DNA of 64,000 bases from Korobacter sp963703075 (GCA_963703075.1 OY969786.1:3472001-3536000); one strand, 5' to 3'; shown: positions 42,835-51,724, counted from the first letter of the stretch. The notes: generated from the letters alone by a model not told the origin. Numbers and translations are program-made.

Positions 42835-43580
42835 AGCGCGACATTCTTGCCCTGTCCGCGCGCTCTCCGGATCGACGCATCCCGTATGGCGATGATCCGA
42901 ATCAATTCTTCGACTTGTGGGCTCCCGCTCAACCCCGCGCCGTCGCGATGATGATCCATGGCGGGTTCTGGCGCGCCAAGTACGACCTGTTTCATACCAG
43001 CCACGCTTGTTGGGCGTTAGCGAAGAGCGGCATCGCGGTGGCGAACCTGGAATACCGTCGGGTGGGTAATATCGGGGGCGGATGGCCCGGCACTTACGAT
43101 GACGTGCGTGCTGGATTGACGGCCGTGCAGAGACAATTTCCCGGCCAGAAGAAATTCGTGGTGCTCGGGCATTCGGCCGGAGGTCAGTTGGCGCTGCGAC
43201 TTGCGATCGATACGCCCGAGTTGACGGGCGTCGTCGCACTGGCGCCGGTTGCGGTCTTAAAAACCGCATACGACCTCGATCTCAGTCACGGCGCGGTTGC
43301 CGAATTCCTCGGCGGCACTCCCAGTTCAGTGCCTGGCTTTTATGAAGCCGCTTGCCCGTCGCGCCATCCATCGTCCGTTCAGCGGATCCTGATTCACGGC
43401 ACGCACGACGATGTGGTTCCACTTTCGATGACGGAAGAATTCTGCGACTTGCGCCAGCACGACAGCGGCACAGTGTGGCCGATGAGGATCACCGAGGCGG
43501 ACCACTTCGACCTGGTAGATCCGGAATCTCTCGCCTGGCCGATGATTCATACCGATACCAAATCGTTGATCGAAGATTAA
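42831..43580 (+). CDS. Alpha/beta hydrolase, predicted kynurenine formamidase
   Basis: 249-residue alpha/beta hydrolase. The oxyanion motif HGGFWRAKYD, nucleophile elbow GHSAGGQLALRLA (Ser near residue 120), acid in HGTHDDVVPLS and histidine in EADHFDLVDP form a complete triad. HGGFW-type hydrolases include eukaryotic arylformamidase (BNA7/AFMID). Within this locus every other tryptophan-to-4-oxalocrotonate enzyme is present except N-formylkynurenine hydrolase, so this gene most likely fills that step. It is not the metal-dependent bacterial KynB. It is coupled to the permease by ATGA overlap and shares four bases with the kynU 3' end. Confidence 0.78.
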   Translation: MKRDILALSARSPDRRIPYGDDPNQFFDLWAPAQPRAVAMMIHGGFWRAKYDLFHTSHACWALAKSGIAVANLEYRRVGNIGGGWPGTYDDVRAGLTAVQRQFPGQKKFVVLGHSAGGQLALRLAIDTPELTGVVALAPVAVLKTAYDLDLSHGAVAEFLGGTPSSVPGFYEAACPSRHPSSVQRILIHGTHDDVVPLSMTEEFCDLRQHDSGTVWPMRITEADHFDLVDPESLAWPMIHTDTKSLIED

Positions 43581-44848
43581 AACGCGGATGTGAAGCGCTG
43601 CACGAAGCGATATACGTCCGTGTAGGAGTTGTAAAGCGGCACCGGCGCCACGCGCAGGATATCCGGCTCGCGCCAGTCGCAAAGCACGCCTTCTTCGAAT
43701 AGGCGGTCGCAGATGGCGCGGCCCCCAGTCTTGATGCGCAGAGACAATTGCGCGCCGCGCCGCTGCGGTTCGCGGGGCGTGCGAATCTCGAACTTTGAAG
43801 AAGAGTGATCATCCAGCAGGAATTCGAGGTAGCCGGTCAGAGAAACGCTTTTCGCCCGAAGCGGCTCCATGCCGGCTTCGTCGAAGATGTCGATCGAAGC
43901 ACGGAGAGCAGCCAACGAGAGAATTGAAGGATTGCTGAGCTGCCAGCCTTCTGCGCCCTCCATGGCGCGAAAATCGGGTCCCATCTTGAATCTCGTCGCT
44001 TCATCGTGTCCCCACCACCCGGCAAAACGCGGCAAATCGAAATTGCGCGCATGCCGTTCGTGCACGAAGCATCCACCGATCGTACCCGGGCCACCGTTGA
44101 GATATTTGTAGCTGCACCAGGCTGCGAAGTCCGCGCCGGACTCGTGAAGTTTGAGCGATAAATTACCGGCGGCGTGGGCGAGATCGAAGCCCACCACGGA
44201 TCCCGCGGCATGTCCGGCCTTGGTGATCGTCGGAAGATCGAATGCCTGTCCAGACGAGTAATTGACGGCTCCCAGCAGGATCAGCGCGATGGAGTCGCCT
44301 TCGCGCTCGATCACGGAAAGGATGTCTTGCTCGCGCAGCGCGGCTTCTCCGGCCCGCGGATGCAATTGAAGGAGAGACGTCGCCGGATCGAAGCCATGAA
44401 ACCTAAGCTGCGATTGCACTGCGTATTGATCGGAGGGAAACGCGCTGCCTTCGATGACAATCTTGTGGCGGGCTGCCGTGGGCCGGTAGAACGACACCAT
44501 CATGAGGTGCAAATTCACCGTCAGTGAATTCATCACCACCACCTCGAGAGGCTGGGCTCCCACCATTCGCGCCATCTGTTCCGCCAGCAATCGGTGATAT
44601 GGCATCCACGGATGCCGGCCGCGAAAATGACCTTCCACACCGAGCGATTCCCAGTCCTTGAGTTCCTGCTCCACATATCCGCGAACGGTTTTCGGCTGTA
44701 GGCCAAGCGAGTGTCCGCACAGGTAAACACACTCGCTACCATCAGCGGCCTTTGGAATATGGAATCGTTGACGAAACAACGCCAGGGGATCGGCCGCATC
44801 CATTTCCGCCGCGAATGCCGCGGTCGTACTGAATTCGGTGGCTGCCAA
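43577..44848 (-). CDS. kynU: Kynureninase
   Basis: PLP enzyme cleaving 3-hydroxykynurenine to 3-hydroxyanthranilate and alanine. The PLP lysine is in WCSYKYLNGGPG; other marks are YLCGHSLGLQPKTV, GFDLAHAAGNLSLKLHESG and GWQLSNPSILSLAAL. A TTG at 44848, directly after the kmo stop and eight bases after GGGAG, gives 423 residues and the family N-terminus before DAADPLALFRQRF; the ATG at 44803 would remove about 15 family residues. Its stop (TAA) is read from the same TTAA as the stop of the convergent formamidase gene. Confidence 0.95.
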   Translation of the reverse strand: MAATEFSTTAAFAAEMDAADPLALFRQRFHIPKAADGSECVYLCGHSLGLQPKTVRGYVEQELKDWESLGVEGHFRGRHPWMPYHRLLAEQMARMVGAQPLEVVVMNSLTVNLHLMMVSFYRPTAARHKIVIEGSAFPSDQYAVQSQLRFHGFDPATSLLQLHPRAGEAALREQDILSVIEREGDSIALILLGAVNYSSGQAFDLPTITKAGHAAGSVVGFDLAHAAGNLSLKLHESGADFAAWCSYKYLNGGPGTIGGCFVHERHARNFDLPRFAGWWGHDEATRFKMGPDFRAMEGAEGWQLSNPSILSLAALRASIDIFDEAGMEPLRAKSVSLTGYLEFLLDDHSSSKFEIRTPREPQRRGAQLSLRIKTGGRAICDRLFEEGVLCDWREPDILRVAPVPLYNSYTDVYRFVQRFTSAF

Positions 44849-46210
44849 TCAGATCTCTCCCAGTGGCGTGAGTTCGCGGTGTATTAATTCATGCGCGCGA
44901 TGCCAATCGATGTCCTCGATCTGCTCGATCGGATCGCAGAGCTCCGCAAGAATCTTCTCCTGGATCTTCCCCCGCGAGGCCGCCACCGCGTAGGGCACGC
45001 GGTGAAACGTGACCATCGCATACTTCGGGACGAAGTGTCCCGGGAACCTGGCTTCGATTGCCAGCTCTGCTTTCTTTTTGAAGAGAAATTGTGGGTCCGC
45101 CACGCGATCGCGCATTTCAATAAAATTCTCTACCGCCAAGTCTGCGATCGCGTCGGTGTTGACTTTCCGGCCCCGCTCGAATTCGGCGAAGACCAGCGGC
45201 CATTGCGACCCATGCTGATCGAGCAATTCAAGCAAGTAAGTGCAGTCTTCGAACGAACAGTTAAGCCCCTGTCCGAAGAATGGAACGATCGCGTGTGCCG
45301 CATCCCCTAGCAACAAGGCCCGATCGCCAAGATGCCAGGGCGAACATTTGATGGTCACCATGCTTCCCGTAGGATTCGCGAAGAAGTTCTCCGCTAGCTT
45401 CGGCATAAATGGCACAACATCAGGAAAATGTTTTGCGAAGAATGCGCGCACCTCCGCGTGGGTATTGAGTTGCGCAAAACTGTTCTCGCCTTCAAACGGC
45501 AGAAACAAAATGCAACCGAAGGTTCCATCGATATTGGGGAGCGCGATGAGCATGAACGAGCCGCGGGGCCAGATGTGCAGCGCATGTGTTTCCATCACAT
45601 GGCGGCCGTCCGGAGTGGGGGGAATCGTCAGCTCTTTGTAGCCGTAATCGAGATATTGTTGCGAGAAGTTAAAGCGCGGCGTCTTCAGGTATTCTGTACG
45701 CACAGCAGAGGCTGCTCCGTCAGTTCCTATCACTAGCTCGGTCTCGACGGTAGATTCCGCTCCGGTTTCTTCGTCGCGGAGTTGCAGCGCACCCCTTTTG
45801 AGATCGATCCCAGTACAACGGCGATTGAAATGGATTGTCACGCCACGTTCTTCCGCCGCGTTCATCAACGCGATGTTCAGTTCGGCGCGCGAGACGGAGT
45901 GGATGACCTCCGAATCATCTTTCCCGTACGGCTGAAACGTCAGCTCCCCGGAAGGCGCATGCATCATGCGGCCTTTCATGGGGATGATGATTTTTTCGAT
46001 CGCACTCCACACGCCGGCTTCCCGGAGGGCGTGAATGCCGCGCGTCGACAACGCAAGATTGATCGATCGGCCAGCGCTGATCTGCACCCGCCGCATGTCC
46101 GGACGCCGCTCGTAAATCTCGACGGGAAATCCGCGCTCCTTCAGCGAAATGCCCAGCAGGGGGCCTGCAAGCCCCGAGCCGACGAGCGTGATCTGCGATT
46201 GCGCGGCCAT
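44849..46210 (-). CDS. kmo: Kynurenine 3-monooxygenase
   Basis: FAD-dependent aromatic hydroxylase converting L-kynurenine to 3-hydroxykynurenine with NADPH and O2. The N-terminal FAD loop is LVGSGLAGPLLGISL, the substrate/FAD block RVQISAGRSINLALSTRG follows, and the second FAD motif is GDAAHAIVPFFGQGLNCSFE. At 453 residues it matches bacterial KMO. The C-terminal region seems to lack a long membrane anchor, as in other bacterial forms. It lies 3 bases after the ACMSD-TDO stop and immediately before kynU. Confidence 0.95.
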   Translation of the reverse strand: MAAQSQITLVGSGLAGPLLGISLKERGFPVEIYERRPDMRRVQISAGRSINLALSTRGIHALREAGVWSAIEKIIIPMKGRMMHAPSGELTFQPYGKDDSEVIHSVSRAELNIALMNAAEERGVTIHFNRRCTGIDLKRGALQLRDEETGAESTVETELVIGTDGAASAVRTEYLKTPRFNFSQQYLDYGYKELTIPPTPDGRHVMETHALHIWPRGSFMLIALPNIDGTFGCILFLPFEGENSFAQLNTHAEVRAFFAKHFPDVVPFMPKLAENFFANPTGSMVTIKCSPWHLGDRALLLGDAAHAIVPFFGQGLNCSFEDCTYLLELLDQHGSQWPLVFAEFERGRKVNTDAIADLAVENFIEMRDRVADPQFLFKKKAELAIEARFPGHFVPKYAMVTFHRVPYAVAASRGKIQEKILAELCDPIEQIEDIDWHRAHELIHRELTPLGEI

Positions 46211-46213
46211 GAT

Positions 46214-48079
46214 CTACTCGGGTTTGCGCAGCATGGTGCGCGCTTCCCAAAGTTCAGGAAAGAACTTTTTGTCCAGCGTCAGGCGCAGGTACGACGAACC
46301 CGTGCTGCCACCCGTGCCCATCTTCATGCCAATGGTGCGTTCGATCATCTGAATATGTCGCAGGCGCCAGCCGACCACCAGCTCGTCGAATTCGGTGAGG
46401 CGCTCGCAGACATCGATCCAGTCGCGAAAATTGCGCTCGTCCTCATACAGGTCGCGAATGGCCTCAGCGCGGGTTTCGAAGCGGTCGCGGTCGGTTGCAT
46501 CGGGCGCATACACGGGCAACTTCCCCAGAGAACGAAGGGCATCGAAAAGTACATCGTGCAGCGACGGTTCCCGCAGTCGCCTCATCAACTCCTCGTGTTC
46601 CGCGGGGACGGCCTCATGCATGTGCAGCATCTTCTCGTCCTTGAGCCCGCAAAGGAACTCGATTTGCCGGAACTGTTGCGACTGGAATCCGCTGGCCGGT
46701 TCAAGCTTGTCGCGGAACGCAAGGAAATGGGTGGGCAACATGGTTTCGAGAATCGTGAACTGGGTCACCAGCACCCGCGTGATCTCGGTACAGCGCCGTA
46801 GCAGGCGGGCAGCTTCGTACACTTCGTCCCGCGCCTCGGGATCGCGGCCGACGGCCCTCAAACACCGCACAACCGCTTCGAGATCGTGCAGCAGCTCCTT
46901 GAACCAGAGCTCATACGTCTGGTGAATCACGATGAACAGCAACTCATCGTGGCGCGGAGGATCCGATTGCAGCTGTTGCAGCCGCAATAACTCCGGAACC
47001 TTCAAGTATGAGCCGTAGGTTAGTTTCTCGGGCGTGGCTTCGGATTCCACTTGGATCGGTGTTGGCTCGGAGGCGGGCTTCGCTTCCGGTTCGATACCAA
47101 AAAACTTTTCTGCGTTCGTGCCGAGCAGCTTCTGCTTCGCCTGGCCAGAGATCGCGCTCTCGCGGATCAGCTTTCCAACCCGTTCCTCGCCGAGTGGAAA
47201 CGGGTAATCCGAACCGAGCATGACCTGGTCTTCGCCCATGGTTTGCATCAAGAGTTGCAGCGCACCCTCATCGAACACGGCCGAATCGACATAAAACCGG
47301 TTCACATAACTCTTCGGGGAGAGCTTGCAGTTTCCCCGCGCCACCGGGTGATGCTGCCAGGCGTTCTCCATCCGTCCAAGCAAGAACGCGAAGCTTCCGC
47401 CACCGTGGGCGAAGCAAATGCGCAATGAATCCGGCAGCCGGTCGAATGCGCCACTCAGGATCATGGCGACGACGGAGAGCTGCGTCTCCGCGGGCATTGC
47501 CACCGTCCACGGCATCATGTAATTCGGCATCCGCTCGCGGCCCATCATGTCCCAGGGGTGAACCAGCACCGGGGCACCTTCGTCGGCACAATGATGCAGG
47601 AATGTCTGTATCCCCGGATCGTCGAGGTTTTTCTCGCCAACATGGTTGCCGATCTGCACGCCGAGATGACCTGCCTGCATGCAGCGCGACAGCTCCGCGC
47701 AAGCCGTATCGATATCCTGCAGAGGGACCTGGCAGATTGCCTTGAGGCGGCCCTTGCCGCGCGAACAGAGTTCCAGCGCAGCATCATTGAAAATGCGCGC
47801 GCACTCCAGCGCATGCTCCGCCCGCCGCTCGTACGCAAATAGCACCGGGGTGGCTGAAATGACCTGCAAATGCACGCCATCGCGATCCATTTCTTCCAGC
47901 CGGACCGCCGGGTCCCAGCACGCGGAGTAGATCTTCCGGAATTCGCGTTCGCCCAGCATGATGGTCGCCTTCCCGGCGCTGGTGTGCTTGATCCACGGCC
48001 AGTCAGGCGTACCGAAGCGCGCCGACAAGTCCGGCCAATGCTCCGGGAAAAAATGGTTGTGGATGTCGATGGTCCGCAT
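46214..48079 (-). CDS. Fused ACMS decarboxylase - tryptophan 2,3-dioxygenase
   Basis: 621 residues in a single uninterrupted frame. Residues 1-332 are 2-amino-3-carboxymuconate-6-semialdehyde decarboxylase: metal ligands in IDIHNHFFPEHW, VHPWDMMGRERMPN, CFAHGGGSFAFLLGR and LGSDYPFPLGEE match the Pseudomonas enzyme closely. A Pro/Glu linker (about 333-350) leads to tryptophan 2,3-dioxygenase (about 351-621): TYGSYLKVPELLRLQQ, the substrate-site His in IVIHQTYELWFKELLHDLE, and the proximal haem His in WRLRHIQMIERTIGMKMGTG, then GSTGSSYLR. The first and a late enzyme of tryptophan breakdown are thus one protein. The ATG at 48079 is two bases after the dioxygenase stop; upstream in-frame codons overlap that gene. 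Confidence 0.93.
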   Translation of the reverse strand: MRTIDIHNHFFPEHWPDLSARFGTPDWPWIKHTSAGKATIMLGEREFRKIYSACWDPAVRLEEMDRDGVHLQVISATPVLFAYERRAEHALECARIFNDAALELCSRGKGRLKAICQVPLQDIDTACAELSRCMQAGHLGVQIGNHVGEKNLDDPGIQTFLHHCADEGAPVLVHPWDMMGRERMPNYMMPWTVAMPAETQLSVVAMILSGAFDRLPDSLRICFAHGGGSFAFLLGRMENAWQHHPVARGNCKLSPKSYVNRFYVDSAVFDEGALQLLMQTMGEDQVMLGSDYPFPLGEERVGKLIRESAISGQAKQKLLGTNAEKFFGIEPEAKPASEPTPIQVESEATPEKLTYGSYLKVPELLRLQQLQSDPPRHDELLFIVIHQTYELWFKELLHDLEAVVRCLRAVGRDPEARDEVYEAARLLRRCTEITRVLVTQFTILETMLPTHFLAFRDKLEPASGFQSQQFRQIEFLCGLKDEKMLHMHEAVPAEHEELMRRLREPSLHDVLFDALRSLGKLPVYAPDATDRDRFETRAEAIRDLYEDERNFRDWIDVCERLTEFDELVVGWRLRHIQMIERTIGMKMGTGGSTGSSYLRLTLDKKFFPELWEARTMLRKPE

Positions 48080-48081
48080 GG

Positions 48082-48612
48082 TCACTTTTTGCCGGGGTGG
48101 ACGGTGCCGCAATGCTTGCATCGCCGCAGCTCTTCGTTGCCGTAGAACTGCTCGAAGAGCGGCGGCAGGTCTTTCACGATGCTCTTCAGCTTCACCTCGG
48201 CGCGATGCACGAGCTGGTGACAATTCGGGCAGTACCACTCGAAGGAGTCGAGTGCGCCGTCAGGGCGGGGCATCTCAACTACCATGCCGATGGTATCCGC
48301 GCCACGTTGCGGCGAGTGCCGCATATGCTTGGGCAACAGAAAAATCTCGCCCTCGAGAATTGGAATCTCGACAGGAGGCTTGCCCGGTTCTTCCATCACC
48401 CGCAGCGCAATGTTGCCCTTGATCTGGTAGAAAAATTCTTCGGTCGGGTCGTCATGAAAATCGCGGCGCTGGTTGGGGCCGCCGACCACGGTCACCATGA
48501 ACTCGCCGTCTTCCCACACCTGCGCGTTGCCGACCGGCGGCTTCAGCTTTTCCTTGTTCTGCTCGATCCAACCTTGCAGGTTAAACGCTTTAAGTGTCTT
48601 GATCGACGGCAT
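48082..48612 (-). CDS. nbaC: 3-Hydroxyanthranilate 3,4-dioxygenase
   Basis: Cupin Fe(II) dioxygenase that opens the ring of 3-hydroxyanthranilate to 2-amino-3-carboxymuconate semialdehyde. The metal ligands lie in RRDFHDDPTEEFFYQIKG and LLPKHMRHSPQRG. The C-terminal rubredoxin-like site of the bacterial enzymes is intact: WYCPNCHQLVH and RRCKHCGTVHPG. With 176 residues it matches the Ralstonia/Pseudomonas form. The product is the substrate of the decarboxylase domain encoded just downstream. Confidence 0.95.
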   Translation of the reverse strand: MPSIKTLKAFNLQGWIEQNKEKLKPPVGNAQVWEDGEFMVTVVGGPNQRRDFHDDPTEEFFYQIKGNIALRVMEEPGKPPVEIPILEGEIFLLPKHMRHSPQRGADTIGMVVEMPRPDGALDSFEWYCPNCHQLVHRAEVKLKSIVKDLPPLFEQFYGNEELRRCKHCGTVHPGKK

Positions 48613-48621
48613 GCATTCCTC

Positions 48622-49038
48622 TTATCTGGCGATCGGCTTGTAAGCCACCGCGCGAATCTCGATCAGCAAGTGCGGGTGCGGCAACTGGTGCACGGCAACC
48701 GTCGTGCGCGCCGGACCATCGTAGTCGAAAAACTCGCCGTAAACCTCGTTGTATCCGGCGAAGTCATTCATGTTCACCAGGTAGGTCGTGATCTCGACCA
48801 CATCGCGCAGGGTCGCGCCGGCGCTGGCAAGAATTTCGCGGACATTCTCGATCACAGCACGGGTTTGCACTTTGATGTCCAGACGGGTCGTGCCCAGCGC
48901 ATCCACCTCGGCCCCGGCGATCGTGTTGTCCGGTTTGCGCGAGCTCGTGCCCGACAGGATGAGAAAGTCTCCTGCCCGCTTGATATGCGGATATTTGCCC
49001 CGCGGCTTGGCTCGGCCTTCGATGACTTTGCTTTCCAT
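48622..49038 (-). CDS. amnD: 2-Aminomuconate deaminase (RidA fold)
   Basis: 138-residue YjgF/RidA-family protein. The family Arg lies in FDYDGPARTTVAVHQLPHPH, with ITTYLVNMNDFAGYNEVYGE before it and LLIEIRAVA after. The N-terminal KPRGKYPHIKRAGDFLILSG is characteristic of aminomuconate deaminases rather than housekeeping RidA. It converts 2-aminomuconate to 4-oxalocrotonate with release of ammonia, following the dehydrogenase encoded one base upstream. General RidA imine-hydrolase activity is an alternative, but the locus supports deaminase. Confidence 0.87.
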   Translation of the reverse strand: MESKVIEGRAKPRGKYPHIKRAGDFLILSGTSSRKPDNTIAGAEVDALGTTRLDIKVQTRAVIENVREILASAGATLRDVVEITTYLVNMNDFAGYNEVYGEFFDYDGPARTTVAVHQLPHPHLLIEIRAVAYKPIAR

Positions 49039-49039
49039 A

Positions 49040-50497
49040 TCACTCGGTGCGAATGCAAATGTTGTTCAGTTCGGAATAGAAGTTCAGCGAATGCATCCCG
49101 CCTTCGCGTCCAATCCCAGAAAGCCCCACGCCTCCGAAAGGAGTGCGCAAATCACGCAGGAACCAGCAATTTACCCAGGTGATGCCGGCATTCATCTGGG
49201 GCGCTACGCGATGGGCGCGCTGCAAGTCGCCCGTCCAAACCGATGCCGCCAAACCATAACGGGTGTCGTTGGCGAACGCAACCGCTTCTTCTTCGGAATC
49301 GAAGGGAGCGACATGGCAAACCGGGCCGAAGATTTCTTCCCTTACGCAGCGCGCATTCTCCGCCAGGCCAGTGAAGATCGTTGGCTGCACGTAGAATCCG
49401 CCATCGCGCGCGTCGTCAAATTCCGGTGCACCCCCGCCGGTTACGATGGTCGCACCTTCCTGGCGCGCCAATCGATAATACGAGAGCACCTTCTCGCGAT
49501 GTTGCGAGGAGATCAGCGGCCCCATGGTAGTGTCCTCTTCCAGCGGCCAGCCGATCTTGTGTTGCTTGGCTTTTTTACTCAATGCTTCCACAAAACGATC
49601 GAAAATCGGCCGCTCGACATAGACCCGCTCGGCGCATAGACAGACCTGCCCGGTGTTGAGGAAGACCGCGTCGCTCATTCCGGCAACTGTCGCGTCGAAG
49701 TCGCAATCGGCAAAAATAACAGCGGCGTTCTTGCCCCCAAGTTCAAACGACACCGGTTTCACGGTCGGCGCGCAGGCTTTCATGATGACTGCACCTGTCT
49801 GCGATTCGCCAGTAAACGTCACCGCATTCACGTCCGGATGGCCGACCAGGAACTCGCCCGCCGATCCCGCCCCGAATCCATGCACCAGGTTGAAAACGCC
49901 GTCGGGCATGCCGGCTTCCTGCATCACCTCGGCTAACAACGTCGCCGTGGCCGGTGTTTCTTCCGAAGGCTTCACCACCACCGCATTGCCGCAAGCCAGG
50001 GCGGGCGCAACTTTCCATGTGAGCAGGAGCAGTGGAAGGTTCCACGGGGTGACGATTCCCACGACACCGATCGGTTTGCGTACGGTGTAATTCAGCGCGC
50101 GTTTGCCATCTGCAGTTTCGGTCTCGAAAGCTTCCAGCCCCGCGGTCTTGATCATGTCCGCAAAAACGCGGAAGTTTGCAGCGCCGCGGGGCACGTCCAG
50201 TCGTGCAGCCAGGGAGATGGGTTTGCCAGTATCGGCGACCTCCGCCTTTACGAAGCAGTCGAATCGTTGCTCAATCCCTTCCGCAACCTTGTAAAGAAGC
50301 GCGGCCCGCTGACGGGCGCCCATCTTACCCCACGCGCCGTGCAACGCGCGCCGGGCGGCGGCGACGGCGGCATCGACCATCTCCGCGCTCGCTTCCGTCA
50401 CGTGGGCGACAACCGTTCCATCGGCCGGATTCACGTCCGCGAATTCGCGCTTTCCGGGCACGAACCGACCATCAATGTAGCTGTGGAGCAGCTTCAC
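49040..50497 (-). CDS. amnC: 2-Aminomuconate-6-semialdehyde dehydrogenase
   Basis: 485-residue NAD-dependent aldehyde dehydrogenase that oxidises 2-aminomuconate semialdehyde, the ACMS-decarboxylase product, to 2-aminomuconate. The fold marks are VGIVTPWNLPLLLLTWKVAP, FTGESQTGA (cofactor), the catalytic Glu in FELGGKNAAVIF and Cys in NTGQVCLCAERVYVE. The C-terminus TPFGGVGLSGIGREGGMHSL and NNICIRTE is typical of the hydroxy/aminomuconic subgroup. It is the first gene of the minus-strand kynurenine operon; the next gene starts one base after its stop. Confidence 0.9.
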   Translation of the reverse strand: MKLLHSYIDGRFVPGKREFADVNPADGTVVAHVTEASAEMVDAAVAAARRALHGAWGKMGARQRAALLYKVAEGIEQRFDCFVKAEVADTGKPISLAARLDVPRGAANFRVFADMIKTAGLEAFETETADGKRALNYTVRKPIGVVGIVTPWNLPLLLLTWKVAPALACGNAVVVKPSEETPATATLLAEVMQEAGMPDGVFNLVHGFGAGSAGEFLVGHPDVNAVTFTGESQTGAVIMKACAPTVKPVSFELGGKNAAVIFADCDFDATVAGMSDAVFLNTGQVCLCAERVYVERPIFDRFVEALSKKAKQHKIGWPLEEDTTMGPLISSQHREKVLSYYRLARQEGATIVTGGGAPEFDDARDGGFYVQPTIFTGLAENARCVREEIFGPVCHVAPFDSEEEAVAFANDTRYGLAASVWTGDLQRAHRVAPQMNAGITWVNCWFLRDLRTPFGGVGLSGIGREGGMHSLNFYSELNNICIRTE

Positions 50498-50615
50498 GAA
50501 CCCTCGCGCGGATTGCTTTCAGAGGCCTGATGCAGACGAACTGGCTGTCGGAAAATGGTAACAGGCGAGGGCGCGCTCGGCCAGCAGCGAGCGCCTCCAG
50601 ACGCACACAGTGCTT

Positions 50616-51671
50616 TTAGACCTTATCGCTGGAAAGAAGAACGAGCTTGCGCGTATGGATGCTGTCATGCGGCTCTCGTCCGGCGACCTGGATCTCGCGG
50701 CCGAGTTCCCGCCGCCGGGCTTCCACGTTCACGCCGGGATCAAGCGAAGCGCCGTCGAGATCGCTGGCGCCGAAGCGAAGCGCGATCTGGAGCAGCTTCC
50801 CACCCAGCATCTCCCAATAGGCGCGGATGTGGTCGACCGATTCCAAGGCGAGGCGCGCGATCGCAATCTGCTTCATCTCCTCGATCCCCGTGGTCACGGG
50901 CAGGTCGAGGCTGGTAATCGGATCAGGGACGAACGAGAGCGAAGCAAAACTTGCTGCGTTCTGCGCGAGTTCCCGTACGCCGACCAATTCGGCAGCCTGC
51001 TGCGACGGCGAATCTGCACTGCGCTGCACCATTGCGAGGGGAACCTTCAATCCGGCGGCGAGAGCCGCCTGGCGAACCGCCATCCGCTGTTCCGCAGTGC
51101 CGGCGTGATGCCACAAGCGATGTCGTAAGGCGGGCAGAAAAACCTCGGCGCCCTCGCCAATCAAGCCATCTGCGCCCGCCTGTAGCAAGGAGCGGCAAAC
51201 GTCTTCCGCACTGCCGGCATTCGTTGCGGCGATTTCCTCGACGGTAGACGTCGAGACCCGTGCTTGTGGCTGATGGCTTTTGATCGCCTCGACGGATCGC
51301 AGGCAGGGTTCGAGATTGCGAGGATCGTGGGCGAGCACGATGAATTCGTCGAAACGAGTCCCCGCCTGCTCGAGTTGGGCGTCAATCGAGGACTGTGGTC
51401 GGGTCCGTCCGCAGATCGCGCAGCCAGCCGCGTTCGCTGCTGCGGATGCAACGATCATATCGACTGCGTAGCGAGTCGCAGGACCGTGCTTCTGTTCGCG
51501 CACGTAGTTGGCGAGCCAGCCGAGCGCAAGAATGTCTTTCGAGGCGAAGAGCGCGCTGACATCCGCCAGATCGAGCGATTGGCGCGCGAGCACCTTTTCG
51601 TGGACCGGACGCAAGCGGGCATCGTCGGTCTGAAACGGGTGGGCCATGGCTTTCGTGGTGACGGAAGACAT
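50616..51671 (-). CDS. Degenerate MqnE/MqnC-like radical-SAM paralogue
   Basis: 351 residues. The C-terminal half closely recalls aminofutalosine synthase MqnE of the futalosine menaquinone pathway: LPVTTGIEEMKQIAIARLAL, then SVDHIRAYWEMLGGKLLQIA and LRFGASDLDG. The N-terminal LARQSLDLADVSALFASKDI also aligns. The radical-SAM cluster motif CxxxCxxC is broken: the family's first cysteine is replaced (NAAGCAIC), so only C-x2-C remains. It may be a catalytically altered or non-SAM paralogue. The ATG at 51671 and another at 51683 are both possible; neither has a good ribosome binding site. It lies 118 bases upstream of the kynurenine operon. Confidence 0.68.
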   Translation of the reverse strand: MSSVTTKAMAHPFQTDDARLRPVHEKVLARQSLDLADVSALFASKDILALGWLANYVREQKHGPATRYAVDMIVASAAANAAGCAICGRTRPQSSIDAQLEQAGTRFDEFIVLAHDPRNLEPCLRSVEAIKSHQPQARVSTSTVEEIAATNAGSAEDVCRSLLQAGADGLIGEGAEVFLPALRHRLWHHAGTAEQRMAVRQAALAAGLKVPLAMVQRSADSPSQQAAELVGVRELAQNAASFASLSFVPDPITSLDLPVTTGIEEMKQIAIARLALESVDHIRAYWEMLGGKLLQIALRFGASDLDGASLDPGVNVEARRRELGREIQVAGREPHDSIHTRKLVLLSSDKV

Positions 51672-51724
51672 CCTATCGATCATAGCAGCGCGCTCTGAAT
51701 TTCGGCCCTGAAGCCGGAGCTTGG

